Assembly: GCA_964370225.1 (NCBI GenBank)
Contig: CAYJII010000015.1
Coordinates: forward strand, 1-52,184
Reading direction: 5' to 3'
Length of the DNA: 52,184 nt
Origin: CAYJII01 sp964370225
GTDB lineage: Bacteria; Bacillota; Clostridia; Oscillospirales; Ruminococcaceae
Shown here: positions 44,117 to 52,121 of the stretch, piece after piece
Layout of the letters: every line of letters begins with the position of its first letter
How positions within the stretch are numbered: position 1 is the first letter of the stretch
The notes under the pieces: generated by a model
The model's input: the letters and a program-made list of their open reading frames with translations, nothing else
Database searches by the model: none
What the model was told of the DNA's origin: nothing
Made by a program: the position numbers and the translations under genes

Positions 44117-44242
44117 TTGCTCCGAAATTTTAAATCATCTCTTAGATTTTAACACAGCTTTTTTTTTAAGTCAATATTTCAAAGATAAACAATTTCTTTT
44201 TAGCGCATATTCACCTTTTAATAAAACTTTACTTAAAATAAA

Positions 44243-44271
44243 TTGACATTATATACATAATAATGTATACT
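44243..44271 (+). promoter_or_regulatory. Sigma-A promoter of the Mn riboswitch and P-type ATPase
   Basis: TTGACA (44243-44248), 17-base spacer and TATACT (44266-44271); transcription would begin a few bases before the riboswitch. Confidence 0.85.
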
Positions 44272-44282
44272 AAATTTATTGT

Positions 44283-44397
44283 AAAGGGGAGTAGTCTAAA
44301 TATACCATCGACATTCTCGATTATTTATTAATCCGGTGATATATACCTTTAGGTGACAAGACTTTTACAGCCGGAGTGCTGTGAAGGTCTATATTTT
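44283..44397 (+). promoter_or_regulatory. yybP-ykoY (Mn2+) riboswitch
   Basis: The leader begins AAAGGGGAGTAGTC, the conserved start of the yybP-ykoY aptamer, continues with ACCATCGACATTCTCG and ATCCGGTGATATATACC, and ends in a 12-bp stem AGACTTTTACAG / CTGTGAAGGTCT followed by ATATTTTTGTT. The last stem is either the terminator or the closing helix. This RNA family turns on Mn2+ exporters when Mn2+ is high. Confidence 0.85.
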
Positions 44398-44449
44398 TGT
44401 TACGATGTATTTAGTACTACTAACATCTTATAGAAATGAGTGTAAAACA

Positions 44450-47023
44450 ATGAAAAATGTATATCAGTTAATAATCGATGATGTCTATAAAGAGTTTACG
44501 ACATCAAAAAATGGCTTGAGTACTTCGCAAGTTGAAGACAGTAGAAAAAAACATGGTACTAACACCCTACTTCAAGCTAAAGCTAAATCGATACCGCGTG
44601 TTTTCTTTGAGCAATTTTTAGATTTACTCGTGCTCATCCTTATTATAGCAGGTGTCATCTCAATGCTGACAAAAAATTTAGAGAGCACTATTGTAATTTT
44701 TGTAGTTATCATAATAAATGCTATATTAGGTACTGTGCAGCATTTCAAAGCACAAAAATCGCTGGATAGCTTAAAAGCTCTATCTACACCATATGCAAAA
44801 GTTATACGTAATGGTGAAAAAATAAACATCCCTTCTGCTGAGGTAGTAGTTGGTGATGTTTTAACTCTTGAAGCAGGCGACTTAGTAGTAGCAGATGGGC
44901 GCATAACGGAAAATTTCTCGCTACAGGTAAATGAAAGCTCGCTTACTGGTGAATCTCAAGCTATTGTTAAGACTGATGATGCTATAAGTGGCGATAACAT
45001 TGCATTAGGCGACCGTACAAATATGGTGTTCTCCTCTGGGCTTGTAACATACGGACGTGCTAACATCGTAGTTACTGCAACAGGAATGGGCACAGAGCTT
45101 GGTAAAATCGCAGATTTGATGAATCAAACTCAAGCCAAGAAAACTCCACTTCAAGTAAGTCTTGATAATTTTAGCAAGATGCTCTCTATCATTATTATGA
45201 TAGTATGTTTAGGTGTCTTCTTACTAAGTATATACCGTCAAATGGAAGTGTTAGATGCACTTATGTTTGCAGTAGCGCTTGCAGTAGCAGCTATTCCTGA
45301 AGCGCTAAGCTCAATTGTTACAATAGCTCTTGCAATCGGCACATCAAAAATGGCAAAGCAAAATGCTATTATCAAAAATTTGCGAGCAGTTGAAGGTTTA
45401 GGCTGTGTATCAATAGTATGTTCTGACAAAACAGGTACACTCACCCAAAACAAAATGACAGTGAGAAAAACCTTTCATTTAAGCGAAGCCAACGAAGAAT
45501 ATTTGCTCAAATGCTCGATATTATGTAATGACTCTTACGTCTCTGACGGAAAATTCATGGGTGACCCTACAGAAACTGCGCTGCTTGAGCATTATATGAA
45601 AAACTTCTTTGATACTGACAATTTTTTATCATCGCATAAGCGTTTAGGCGAAATCCCATTTGACTCTGATAGAAAAATGATGAGCACTGTTTACTCAATT
45701 AACTCAGAGACTAAAATGATTACTAAAGGTGCTATGGACGTAATCTTAGGTAGATGTACTAGAATTTTAGATGGGAATAAATCCAGAACTATAACTGCTG
45801 CGGATATCGAAAATATCAATAAGACTAACCATGATTTTTCAAATAGTGGACTTAGAGTACTGGGATTTGCACATAAAACTATCAAAAGCGCCGATATAAC
45901 TCTTGAGGACGAAAAAGATTTCACTTTTATCGGACTTATCGCTATGATTGACCCACCAAGGGAAGAATCAAAACAAGCAGTTAGCGACTGTATCACTGCG
46001 GGAATTAAACCAATTATGATTACTGGTGACCATAAAATTACAGCTACTGCTATAGCAAAAGAAATCGGTATCTTTAAAGACGGGGATATCGCATTTGAAG
46101 GTGTCGAGATAGACAAAATGAGCGACGAAGAGCTCACGAAAATACTTGATAAAGTATCAGTTTATGCAAGGGTATCACCCGAACATAAGATTAGAATTGT
46201 AGACTTATGGCAAAAACAAGGACAAATTGTTTCCATGACTGGTGACGGTGTAAACGATGCACCAGCACTTAAAAAAGCCGATATTGGTATCGCAATGGGT
46301 ATCACCGGAACAGCAGTTTCAAAAGATGCTGCTTCCATGATATTGACTGATGATAATTTTGCTACTATCATAAAATCCATCACAAATGGTAGAAACATTT
46401 ACAATAATATCAAAAACTCAATAAGGTTTTTGCTTTCAGGTAATATGTCCGCAATATTAGGCGTAGTTTACGCTTCACTTGCTGGTCTTAGCATGCCTTT
46501 TGCAGCAGTTCATCTACTGTTTATCAATTTGCTTACAGATAGCCTTCCAGCTATTGCAATAAGCATGGAAAATCCGAAAGCTGACTTATTAAAGGAAAAG
46601 CCAAGAAATGCAAAAGAATCTATATTGACAAAAGATTTCCTAATTGATGTCGCTGTTAATGGTACGATTATTGCAATTTTCACAATACTTGCTTTTTACT
46701 GGGGACTACAATACGATGCGCATACCGCTAGTACAATTGCTTTTGCAACCCTGTGTTTAGCTAGGTTGTGGCACGGATTTAACTGTCGCTCAAACTCATC
46801 CTCAATATTTAAAATTGGTCTTTTAACAAATAAATATAGCCTACTGGCATTTTTTGTCGGAGTAATACTACTAGCAGCTACCCTACTATTCCCACCACTT
46901 CAAAATCTATTTGAAGTAATTCCTCTTGCAGGCATCGACTTCGGTGTGATTGCAATTTGCTCAGTAGCACCTACTGTTATCATTCAGATAATGCGTATTA
47001 TAAAAGATTTAATAAAAAAATAA
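44450..47023 (+). CDS. Cation-transporting P-type ATPase, probable Mn2+ exporter
   Basis: This 857-residue P2-type ATPase has about ten membrane helices, the actuator motif SSLTGESQAI, the phosphorylation motif VCSDKTGTLTQNKM, the hinge TGDGVNDAPALKKADIG and, in M4, AAIPEALSSIVTIALAIG. The IPEAL variant, rather than PEGL, is seen in streptococcal and lactococcal MgtA/YoaB-like pumps linked to manganese. The riboswitch upstream supports Mn2+ export over Ca2+ or Mg2+. The start at ATG 44450 (MKNVYQLII) is chosen because an in-frame GTG at 44381 lies inside the riboswitch. The ribosome site is weak. Confidence 0.93.
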   Translation: MKNVYQLIIDDVYKEFTTSKNGLSTSQVEDSRKKHGTNTLLQAKAKSIPRVFFEQFLDLLVLILIIAGVISMLTKNLESTIVIFVVIIINAILGTVQHFKAQKSLDSLKALSTPYAKVIRNGEKINIPSAEVVVGDVLTLEAGDLVVADGRITENFSLQVNESSLTGESQAIVKTDDAISGDNIALGDRTNMVFSSGLVTYGRANIVVTATGMGTELGKIADLMNQTQAKKTPLQVSLDNFSKMLSIIIMIVCLGVFLLSIYRQMEVLDALMFAVALAVAAIPEALSSIVTIALAIGTSKMAKQNAIIKNLRAVEGLGCVSIVCSDKTGTLTQNKMTVRKTFHLSEANEEYLLKCSILCNDSYVSDGKFMGDPTETALLEHYMKNFFDTDNFLSSHKRLGEIPFDSDRKMMSTVYSINSETKMITKGAMDVILGRCTRILDGNKSRTITAADIENINKTNHDFSNSGLRVLGFAHKTIKSADITLEDEKDFTFIGLIAMIDPPREESKQAVSDCITAGIKPIMITGDHKITATAIAKEIGIFKDGDIAFEGVEIDKMSDEELTKILDKVSVYARVSPEHKIRIVDLWQKQGQIVSMTGDGVNDAPALKKADIGIAMGITGTAVSKDAASMILTDDNFATIIKSITNGRNIYNNIKNSIRFLLSGNMSAILGVVYASLAGLSMPFAAVHLLFINLLTDSLPAIAISMENPKADLLKEKPRNAKESILTKDFLIDVAVNGTIIAIFTILAFYWGLQYDAHTASTIAFATLCLARLWHGFNCRSNSSSIFKIGLLTNKYSLLAFFVGVILLAATLLFPPLQNLFEVIPLAGIDFGVIAICSVAPTVIIQIMRIIKDLIKK

Positions 47024-47038
47024 ACTTGGAGGAAAATT

Positions 47039-47923
47039 ATGAGAAGCACTAAAGTAATGCACAAACTTATATTGGATATAGCAATGTCAGACGAGGATAT
47101 CTTAGCCGTGTATATTAACGGCTCTCGCGCAAATGTTAACGCTCCTGTGGACATTTTTCAAGACTACGACATTGTGTATGTTGTACGCGATACCACAAAG
47201 TATATCTTAAACGAAGATTTACCCAAAAAGTTCGGTGAAATCCTTTATATGCAGTGTCCGCCAATGCTCGATTTAAGCATCGATTGTGATGTTAACATTA
47301 CCGACTCCTACAACTGGCTTTTACAGCTTTCTGATGGAAATAGAGTCGATTTATCGATACTGCAGTTAGACTATGCAAAAGAGCAAATTTTAAAAGATAA
47401 AATTTGCATTGTGCTTCTCGATAAAGGTGGATATCTTCCACCTATTCCCCCTTCTAGTGATGAAGACTATCACGTAAAACCATTCACTTATGCTCAGTAT
47501 AATTTTTGTTGTAATGAGTTTTGGTGGTGCTTGAATAATGTTGGCAAAAGCCTAAAGCGTGGCGAAGTGCTGTACACTGCTGATATGATTAATTTTAATG
47601 TACGTACACAGCTTATTCAAATGCTTACATGGTATGCTGGCATATTAAGTGGCTTTAGCAAAAGCATGGGTAAATCCTCTAAATATATAAAAGATTACCT
47701 GCCAAGAGAAATGTATGATAAGCTACTGCTCACATATTCTGATTGTGATGTGTCAAACATGTGGGAAAGCGCAGATATTATGTGCAAACTATTTTTTGAT
47801 GTATCAGAATTAGTAGCAAGAAAAATGGACTACACATTCAACGCAAAGGAAGCCAATGCGTCATATCAATTCTTTTGTGACGTCCGTACTCTTCCTCATA
47901 ACGCAACCGAAATCTATAAATAA
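47039..47923 (+). CDS. ANT(6)/AadE-like nucleotidyltransferase
   Basis: The 294-residue protein resembles streptomycin adenylyltransferases (ANT(6) family). The nucleotidyltransferase signature is YINGSRANVNAPVDIFQDYDIVYVV (about 23-47), with two aspartates to bind metal. Downstream NEFWWCLNNVGKSLKRGE and FNVRTQLIQMLTWYAG match the family's helical C-terminal half. AGGAAAATT precedes the ATG, 15 bases after the ATPase stop, so it may be riboswitch-controlled. Such proteins also occur as chromosomal non-resistance enzymes; resistance cannot be claimed from sequence. Confidence 0.85.
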   Translation: MRSTKVMHKLILDIAMSDEDILAVYINGSRANVNAPVDIFQDYDIVYVVRDTTKYILNEDLPKKFGEILYMQCPPMLDLSIDCDVNITDSYNWLLQLSDGNRVDLSILQLDYAKEQILKDKICIVLLDKGGYLPPIPPSSDEDYHVKPFTYAQYNFCCNEFWWCLNNVGKSLKRGEVLYTADMINFNVRTQLIQMLTWYAGILSGFSKSMGKSSKYIKDYLPREMYDKLLLTYSDCDVSNMWESADIMCKLFFDVSELVARKMDYTFNAKEANASYQFFCDVRTLPHNATEIYK

Positions 47924-47962
47924 AGACGATTAAATTCGCAGAAATAACGAATGGAGATAGAC

Positions 47963-48820
47963 ATGGAAAATTTATGTAATATTTCTGTGGTAAAGGACAT
48001 CTAAAAGCGACACGGCTTTAATTTTTCTAAATCATTAGGACAAAACTTTCTAATCAATCCCACAGTTTGTCCAAAAATTGCTCAAATGGGCATTGACAAT
48101 GAAAACTATGGTGTACTAGAAGTAGGCCCTGGCATAGGAGTTTTGACAAACGAACTTGCCAAAAACGCAAAAAAAGTCGTTGCAATCGAAATAGACAAGG
48201 CTCTTCCTAAAATATTAAAGGAAACTTTAGGAGACCATGATAATGTAAAAATAATCAGTGGTGATGTCACAAAAATCGATTTGCATAATCTAATTGCTGA
48301 AGAATTTGAGGGTATGGATGTATGCGTTTGTGCAAACTTGCCTTATTACATAACCTCCCCTATTATTATGCAGTTTTTAGAATCCAAGCTACCTGTGAAA
48401 TCGCTCACGGTCATGGTGCAAAAAGAAGCAGCAATTAGACTTTGCGCTAAAGTAGGTACCAGAGAGAGTTCGGCGATAACTTTCGCAGTTAGCTATTATA
48501 GCGATCCCGCGCTACTTTTCCACGTTTCACGTGGAAGTTTCATGCCCGCACCAAATGTGGACTCAGCAGTAATTAGGCTTGATGTTAAACCCAAACCCGA
48601 AAATGTTATGAATGAAGAGCTTCTCTTTTCTATCGTAAAATCTGCATTTTCACAGCGTCGTAAAACCATGGTAAATCCTCTATCAAAATCATTAGGAATT
48701 AGCAAGGCTGTCTTATGCGAGATTTTAGCTTCACTAGAAATTGACGTAAATATCCGCCCTGAAAAGATGACTTTTGAGAATTTTATCGATTTTTCTAATA
48801 AGGTCAATGAAATAATTTAA
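47963..48820 (+). pseudogene. rsmA: rsmA (16S rRNA dimethyladenosine transferase) interrupted by in-frame TAA at codon 14
   Basis: The frame starts at ATG 47963, 6 bases after GGAG, and reads MENLCNISVVKDI, then TAA (48002-48004), then KRHGFNFSKSLGQNFLINP and the rest of RsmA/KsgA in the same frame to 48820. Homologues have a leucine at the stop, so a single TTA-to-TAA change explains it. The intact frame would give 285 residues, the normal size. Motifs downstream are sound: LEVGPGIGVLTNELA, VVAIEIDKAL, CANLPYYITSPII. The next in-frame ATG (48086) would omit the KSLGQNFL AdoMet segment and has no ribosome site. Loss by nonsense mutation, read-through or sequencing error all remain possible. 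Confidence 0.88.
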
Positions 48821-48832
48821 CGTGGTGATAAT

Positions 48833-49951
48833 ATGAAAAAAGCTGGCATCTATGTACATGTTCCTTTTTGTGAGCAAAAATGTCCATACTGTGATTTTTA
48901 CTCACTCCCTTTTGATGATACCATTCAAGAAAAATACACTGATGCAATTATAGCATCGATGAACATTTACTGTGATAAAAATATCATTGCGGACACATTA
49001 TACTTCGGTGGTGGAACACCATCACTATTAAGGAGTGATTTATTAGCCAAAATAATAAATCACTCTAATAATATTTTTGGAGATTTCACAGAGATAACAG
49101 TAGAAGCTAATCCTAATAGCACAACTCTAACTTGGCTTGAACAAATAGTTTTTGCTGGTGTCAATAGAATTTCATTTGGGATGCAGTCTGCATGCGAAAA
49201 TGAGCTAAAAGTATTAAAGCGTAGACATAATTTTGCCGATGTACAACATGCGGTATCTCTCGCAAAGGGATGTGGTATCACTAATATTTCTGTAGACATG
49301 ATGCTTGGAATTCCACATCAAAGTTTAGAGAGTGTAAACTATACTCTTGACAAAATTAATTCACTTGATATCACGCATGTTTCTGCATACATGCTAAAAA
49401 TCGAAGAGAATACGCCATTCAACTGCGAGAGCATCTTGGCTACCATTCCCGATGACGATGCTGTCAGTGATATTTACTTGCACGTTTGTGACAAGCTATC
49501 TCTAATGGGATTTGAGCAGTACGAAATATCCAATTTTGCAAAAGATGGTTTAGTGAGCAAGCATAATATGAAATATTGGCTGGGAAATGATTATCTTGGA
49601 TTTGGTTCTTCAGCACATTCATACTATAACAGCGATAGATTTTTCTTCCCAGATGATTTATCAAGCTTTATCGGTGGTGGAAATATCCACCCCATAGCTG
49701 ACGAAACTGTTAGCATGAGTGCACTTGAGGAATATATTATTTTTCATCTTAGACTTGCTAGTGGGATATCAGTCAATTATCTAAATCAAATTTTCTCTGT
49801 TAACGTGGATAATCTTCTGCATAAAGTTTCAGGATATATTGATATGGGATTAATAAAATTTCAAGATAATAATTTGTTTTTTACGCCAAGTGGTTTTTTG
49901 CTGTCAAACGAATTAATTTTTAATGTTCTAAATTTTTGTGAAGAAAACTAG
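48833..49951 (+). CDS. hemW: Heme chaperone HemW (radical SAM)
   Basis: The 372-residue protein is HemN-like; the radical SAM motif is PFCEQKCPYCDFYS (about 11-24, CxxxCxxC), followed by LYFGGGTPSLL, EANPNSTT and ISFGMQSACENELKVLKRRH. The C-terminal HemN domain has YEISNFAKDG and NYLGFGSSAHSY. HemW delivers heme rather than oxidising coproporphyrinogen. It starts 12 bases after rsmA, with GTGGTG before the ATG, and may be translated even if rsmA is broken. Confidence 0.93.
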   Translation: MKKAGIYVHVPFCEQKCPYCDFYSLPFDDTIQEKYTDAIIASMNIYCDKNIIADTLYFGGGTPSLLRSDLLAKIINHSNNIFGDFTEITVEANPNSTTLTWLEQIVFAGVNRISFGMQSACENELKVLKRRHNFADVQHAVSLAKGCGITNISVDMMLGIPHQSLESVNYTLDKINSLDITHVSAYMLKIEENTPFNCESILATIPDDDAVSDIYLHVCDKLSLMGFEQYEISNFAKDGLVSKHNMKYWLGNDYLGFGSSAHSYYNSDRFFFPDDLSSFIGGGNIHPIADETVSMSALEEYIIFHLRLASGISVNYLNQIFSVNVDNLLHKVSGYIDMGLIKFQDNNLFFTPSGFLLSNELIFNVLNFCEEN

Positions 49952-50053
49952 TTAACTTGCTAGAAAAATGTGTAAATTTTGTAACGGGAAAAGCCTGTAA
50001 ATACAATGTTTTTAAAGAAATTATTTCCACATGTGAAAACTTTGTGGACTTCG

Positions 50054-50082
50054 TTGACACGAAAGCTTTTTCAGTGTAAAAT
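50054..50082 (+). promoter_or_regulatory. Orphan sigma-A promoter downstream of hemW
   Basis: TTGACA (50054-50059), 17-base spacer and TAAAAT (50077-50082). No coding frame follows before the terminator at 50136. Confidence 0.6.
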
Positions 50083-50088
50083 TAATTT

Positions 50089-50169
50089 AAGCTAATAATT
50101 TTTTATAGGTTTTTTCATATAAATCCTTTTTACTTGAACAAGATTTTTTTAATCTTGTTCTCTTTTTTT
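50089..50169 (+). ncRNA. Candidate small RNA
   Basis: Between the orphan promoter and a strong terminator lies about 80 bases of U-rich sequence with no ATG-initiated frame. The arrangement predicts a short transcript ending in a GAACAAGATT / AATCTTGTTC hairpin plus U tail. I recognise no known RNA family. It could also just be the terminator of hemW with a chance promoter match. Confidence 0.4.
50136..50169 (+). terminator. Intrinsic terminator downstream of hemW/candidate sRNA
   Basis: A perfect 10-bp stem GAACAAGATT / AATCTTGTTC with TTTTT loop is followed by TCTTTTTTT on the plus strand. No T-run on the minus strand, so it acts on plus-strand transcripts. Confidence 0.88.
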
Positions 50170-50171
50170 GT

Positions 50172-50861
50172 TTATTTATTCATAACATCACTTTTTATTT
50201 TACCATCGCTAATTGTAATAATGCGCTCAGCTTTTTTTGCGATTTTTGTATCATGCGTAATAATTATAACAGTTTTTCCCAGTCTATTTAATTTGATTAG
50301 AATATTTATTATTTCCTCACTAGATTTTGAATCCAAATTCCCTGTAGGCTCGTCTGCTAAGATGATGGGTGGAGCAGCTGCAATTGCTCTTGCTATTGCT
50401 ACTCGCTGTTGTTGACCGCCAGACATTTGAGATGGTGTATGATAAATTCTATCACTCAGACCTACTTGTTCTAAAGCATCAAGCGATAACTGTTTACGTA
50501 AAGATTTATGGATATAACGGTATGAAAGCTGTAACTCTACATTTTCAAGCGCATTTAGGCTCTGTATTAAGTTGAATCCTTGGAAAATAAAACCAATTTC
50601 TTTATTACGTATTTTTGATAAACTGTTGTCATTCAGCCTATTCACATCACATCCATCGAGAAAATAATCACCCTTATCTGCAAAATCCAGACAACCTATA
50701 ATATTCATTAATGTCGACTTACCCGATCCGGAATCTCCTATTATCGCGACAAACTCCCCCTCTTTAAAGTTTAGGCAAATATCATCAACTGCATGAATAT
50801 CACTCCCCCCACAAGCATATGTTTTCCTAATTTTTTTAAGTTCAATCAAGTTTTGAGACAT
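50172..50861 (-). CDS. ABC transporter ATP-binding protein (MacB/LolD type), no permease nearby
   Basis: The 229-residue ATPase has Walker A GDSGSGKSTLMNIIG (about 42-56), Q-loop in IGFIFQGFNLIQ, signature MSGGQQQRVAIARAI (about 143-157), Walker B IILADEPTGNLDSKS and the H-loop ITHD. It belongs to the MacB/FtsE/LolD class that pairs with FtsX-like permeases for export of peptides or lipoproteins. No permease is adjacent on either side, so its partner is elsewhere or lost. TGAGG precedes the ATG. Confidence 0.93.
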   Translation of the reverse strand: MSQNLIELKKIRKTYACGGSDIHAVDDICLNFKEGEFVAIIGDSGSGKSTLMNIIGCLDFADKGDYFLDGCDVNRLNDNSLSKIRNKEIGFIFQGFNLIQSLNALENVELQLSYRYIHKSLRKQLSLDALEQVGLSDRIYHTPSQMSGGQQQRVAIARAIAAAPPIILADEPTGNLDSKSSEEIINILIKLNRLGKTVIIITHDTKIAKKAERIITISDGKIKSDVMNK

Positions 50862-50920
50862 ATAAAAAACCTCACATTTTAATAGTAATATATTTTTATT
50901 ATTCGATTTTTCTCAGAAAA

Positions 50921-50954
50921 TATTATTTAGTTGTAATAATTTAACTAAATAATA
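50921..50954 (-). promoter_or_regulatory. 12-bp perfect inverted repeat upstream of the ABC ATPase
   Basis: The arms TATTATTTAGTT (50921-50932) and AACTAAATAATA (50943-50954) enclose a 10-base loop. On the minus strand a possible TTAGTT/TAATAT promoter with a 17-base spacer overlaps it, so it may be a repressor operator. Confidence 0.5.
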
Positions 50955-51004
50955 GCAATTTATTCACTTATTTTAGTTTTTAGTGATAAACTTTAAAAAA
51001 ACAC

Positions 51005-51033
51005 TTGATTTATTATATGTATTGTTGTATAAT
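51005..51033 (+). promoter_or_regulatory. Sigma-A promoter of tRNA-fMet
   Basis: TTGATT (51005-51010), 17-base spacer and TATAAT (51028-51033), 22 bases before the tRNA. Confidence 0.8.
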
Positions 51034-51055
51034 AAATAAGCACTAAACAATACAT

Positions 51056-51132
<77 letters not shown>

Positions 51133-51136
51133 AATT

Positions 51137-51166
51137 AAACACCGTATTCGATTGAATACGGTGTTT
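51137..51166 (+). terminator. Intrinsic terminator of the tRNA gene
   Basis: A perfect 13-bp stem (AAACACCGTATTC / GAATACGGTGTTT) with a 4-base loop, followed by TT and then CATTT. Confidence 0.88.
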
Positions 51167-51318
51167 TTCATTTGTTTAGGGTTTGAATTAGTTGTGTGAA
51201 TATTATTTATAAATTTGCTTGACTACTTAGCTGACTACTACCAGTGAAAAACGACCTATAAACGCTCCAATTTCAAACCTGTTCTCTTTGTCTATGCGAT
51301 GCAAATTTTGAGCTTCTC

Positions 51319-51352
51319 AAAAAAATAAGCCTAACTTTTTCAAGTTAGCTCA
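51319..51352 (-). terminator. Terminator downstream of the integrase remnant
   Basis: A stem with one bulged C (TGAGCTAACTT / AAGTTAGGCTTA on the minus strand) is followed by TTTTTTT. Confidence 0.7.
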
Positions 51353-51361
51353 TTTTTTAAT

Positions 51362-51605
51362 CTATACATTCCCCACTAAATTATCCATCACAATCGCAGC
51401 ATTCACTTGTGATTGAGTTGTCACATGTGTGTAGGTATCTAACGTAAATCCTGCCGAAAAGTGCCCAAGCATACCAGATACCGTCTTTATGTCCACTCCA
51501 TTTTGTAGTGCTAACGTTGCGAAACTGTGACGAATTGAGTGGAACGATAGCCGTGGTATGCCTGCTCGGTCAAGCACTCGGTGCAGTTTGTGATAAGTAT
51601 TTTGT
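51362..51605 (-). pseudogene. C-terminal remnant of a tyrosine-type phage/ICE integrase
   Basis: Only the end of the catalytic domain remains: NTYHKLHRVLDRAGIPRLSFHSIRHSFATLALQNG, the GH in VSGMLGHFSAGFTLDTY and the active-site tyrosine in TYTHVTTQ. A full integrase is about 380 residues; here only some 80 are recognisable. The matching frame breaks at about 51600, where sequence of another origin begins. It lies near a tRNA gene, a common integration site, and points to a past mobile element. Confidence 0.85.
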
Positions 51606-51939
51606 TCTTGCTGATAAACGAAAAAGAGAATACTGCGACAGGATTTATAAAGAAAGTCGTACTTGTAAACTAGTTGGGGCGAAGTTAAAATTTAATCAGT
51701 CAGTGGAAGAAGATAAATTTCTGTAAGAGTTTCAAACAATATATAACCGAGTGTATTCAAGATATTACCGAGTCGATGCTTGGGATAGCGACAGGAATAC
51801 AAACAAAATATCTAATTCTTAATTTAGATAATGGTCTGATTCTGCATCAAAACTAAAGAGGAAATATAAAAAGAAAGAGATTAGTGGTGAGGATTTGATT
51901 TCAGGTGTTTTAGAGCAGATTAAAGGACTTTATAAATAG
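51589..51939 (+). pseudogene. Decayed fragment resembling DUF6076-type protein C-terminus
   Basis: Read in one frame, the sequence gives CDKYFVLADKRKREYCDRIY, ESRTCKLVGAKLKFNQ, a TAA at 51724, then EFQTIYNRVYSRYYRVDAWD, two further stops (51820 and 51829), and WSDSASKLKRKYKKKEISG to TAG at 51939. The pattern of two cysteine pairs followed by a YSRYYR segment matches, from memory, the C-terminal region of DUF6076-like proteins. Three internal stops and a missing N-terminus show it is dead. Its 5' edge meets the opposing integrase remnant. Confidence 0.6.
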
Positions 51940-52009
51940 AGAATCAAAAGTTTAAAATACAGTTATACTCTTTAGTTTATGGGTATATCGAATACTGTAA
52001 AACCACATA

Positions 52010-52053
52010 AAAACGACCAAAGTCATAGTTTTTTAGGAGACTTTGGTCGTTTT
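52010..52053. terminator. Intrinsic terminator, possibly bidirectional
   Basis: A perfect 15-bp stem (AAAACGACCAAAGTC / GACTTTGGTCGTTTT, 14-base loop) lies between the decayed fragment and the edge gene. A T-rich run follows on the plus strand; fewer T's follow on the minus strand. Confidence 0.8.
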
Positions 52054-52121
52054 ATTTTTATAATATATTTGATGTTATTATTTTAGAAACAATTTATTTT
52101 ACATCACTGGAATAAAACATT

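Noticed and set aside
44381..44449. GTG start for the P-type ATPase at 44381
   Set aside because: It is inside the yybP-ykoY hairpin and the encoded residues do not match the family.
48086..48820. rsmA as a 244-residue gene from 48086
   Set aside because: This start has no ribosome site and would delete the GQNFL motif; the full frame with a stop fits better.
51508..51726. 72-codon plus-strand frame
   Set aside because: It is a chimera of the integrase antisense strand and a broken gene fragment.
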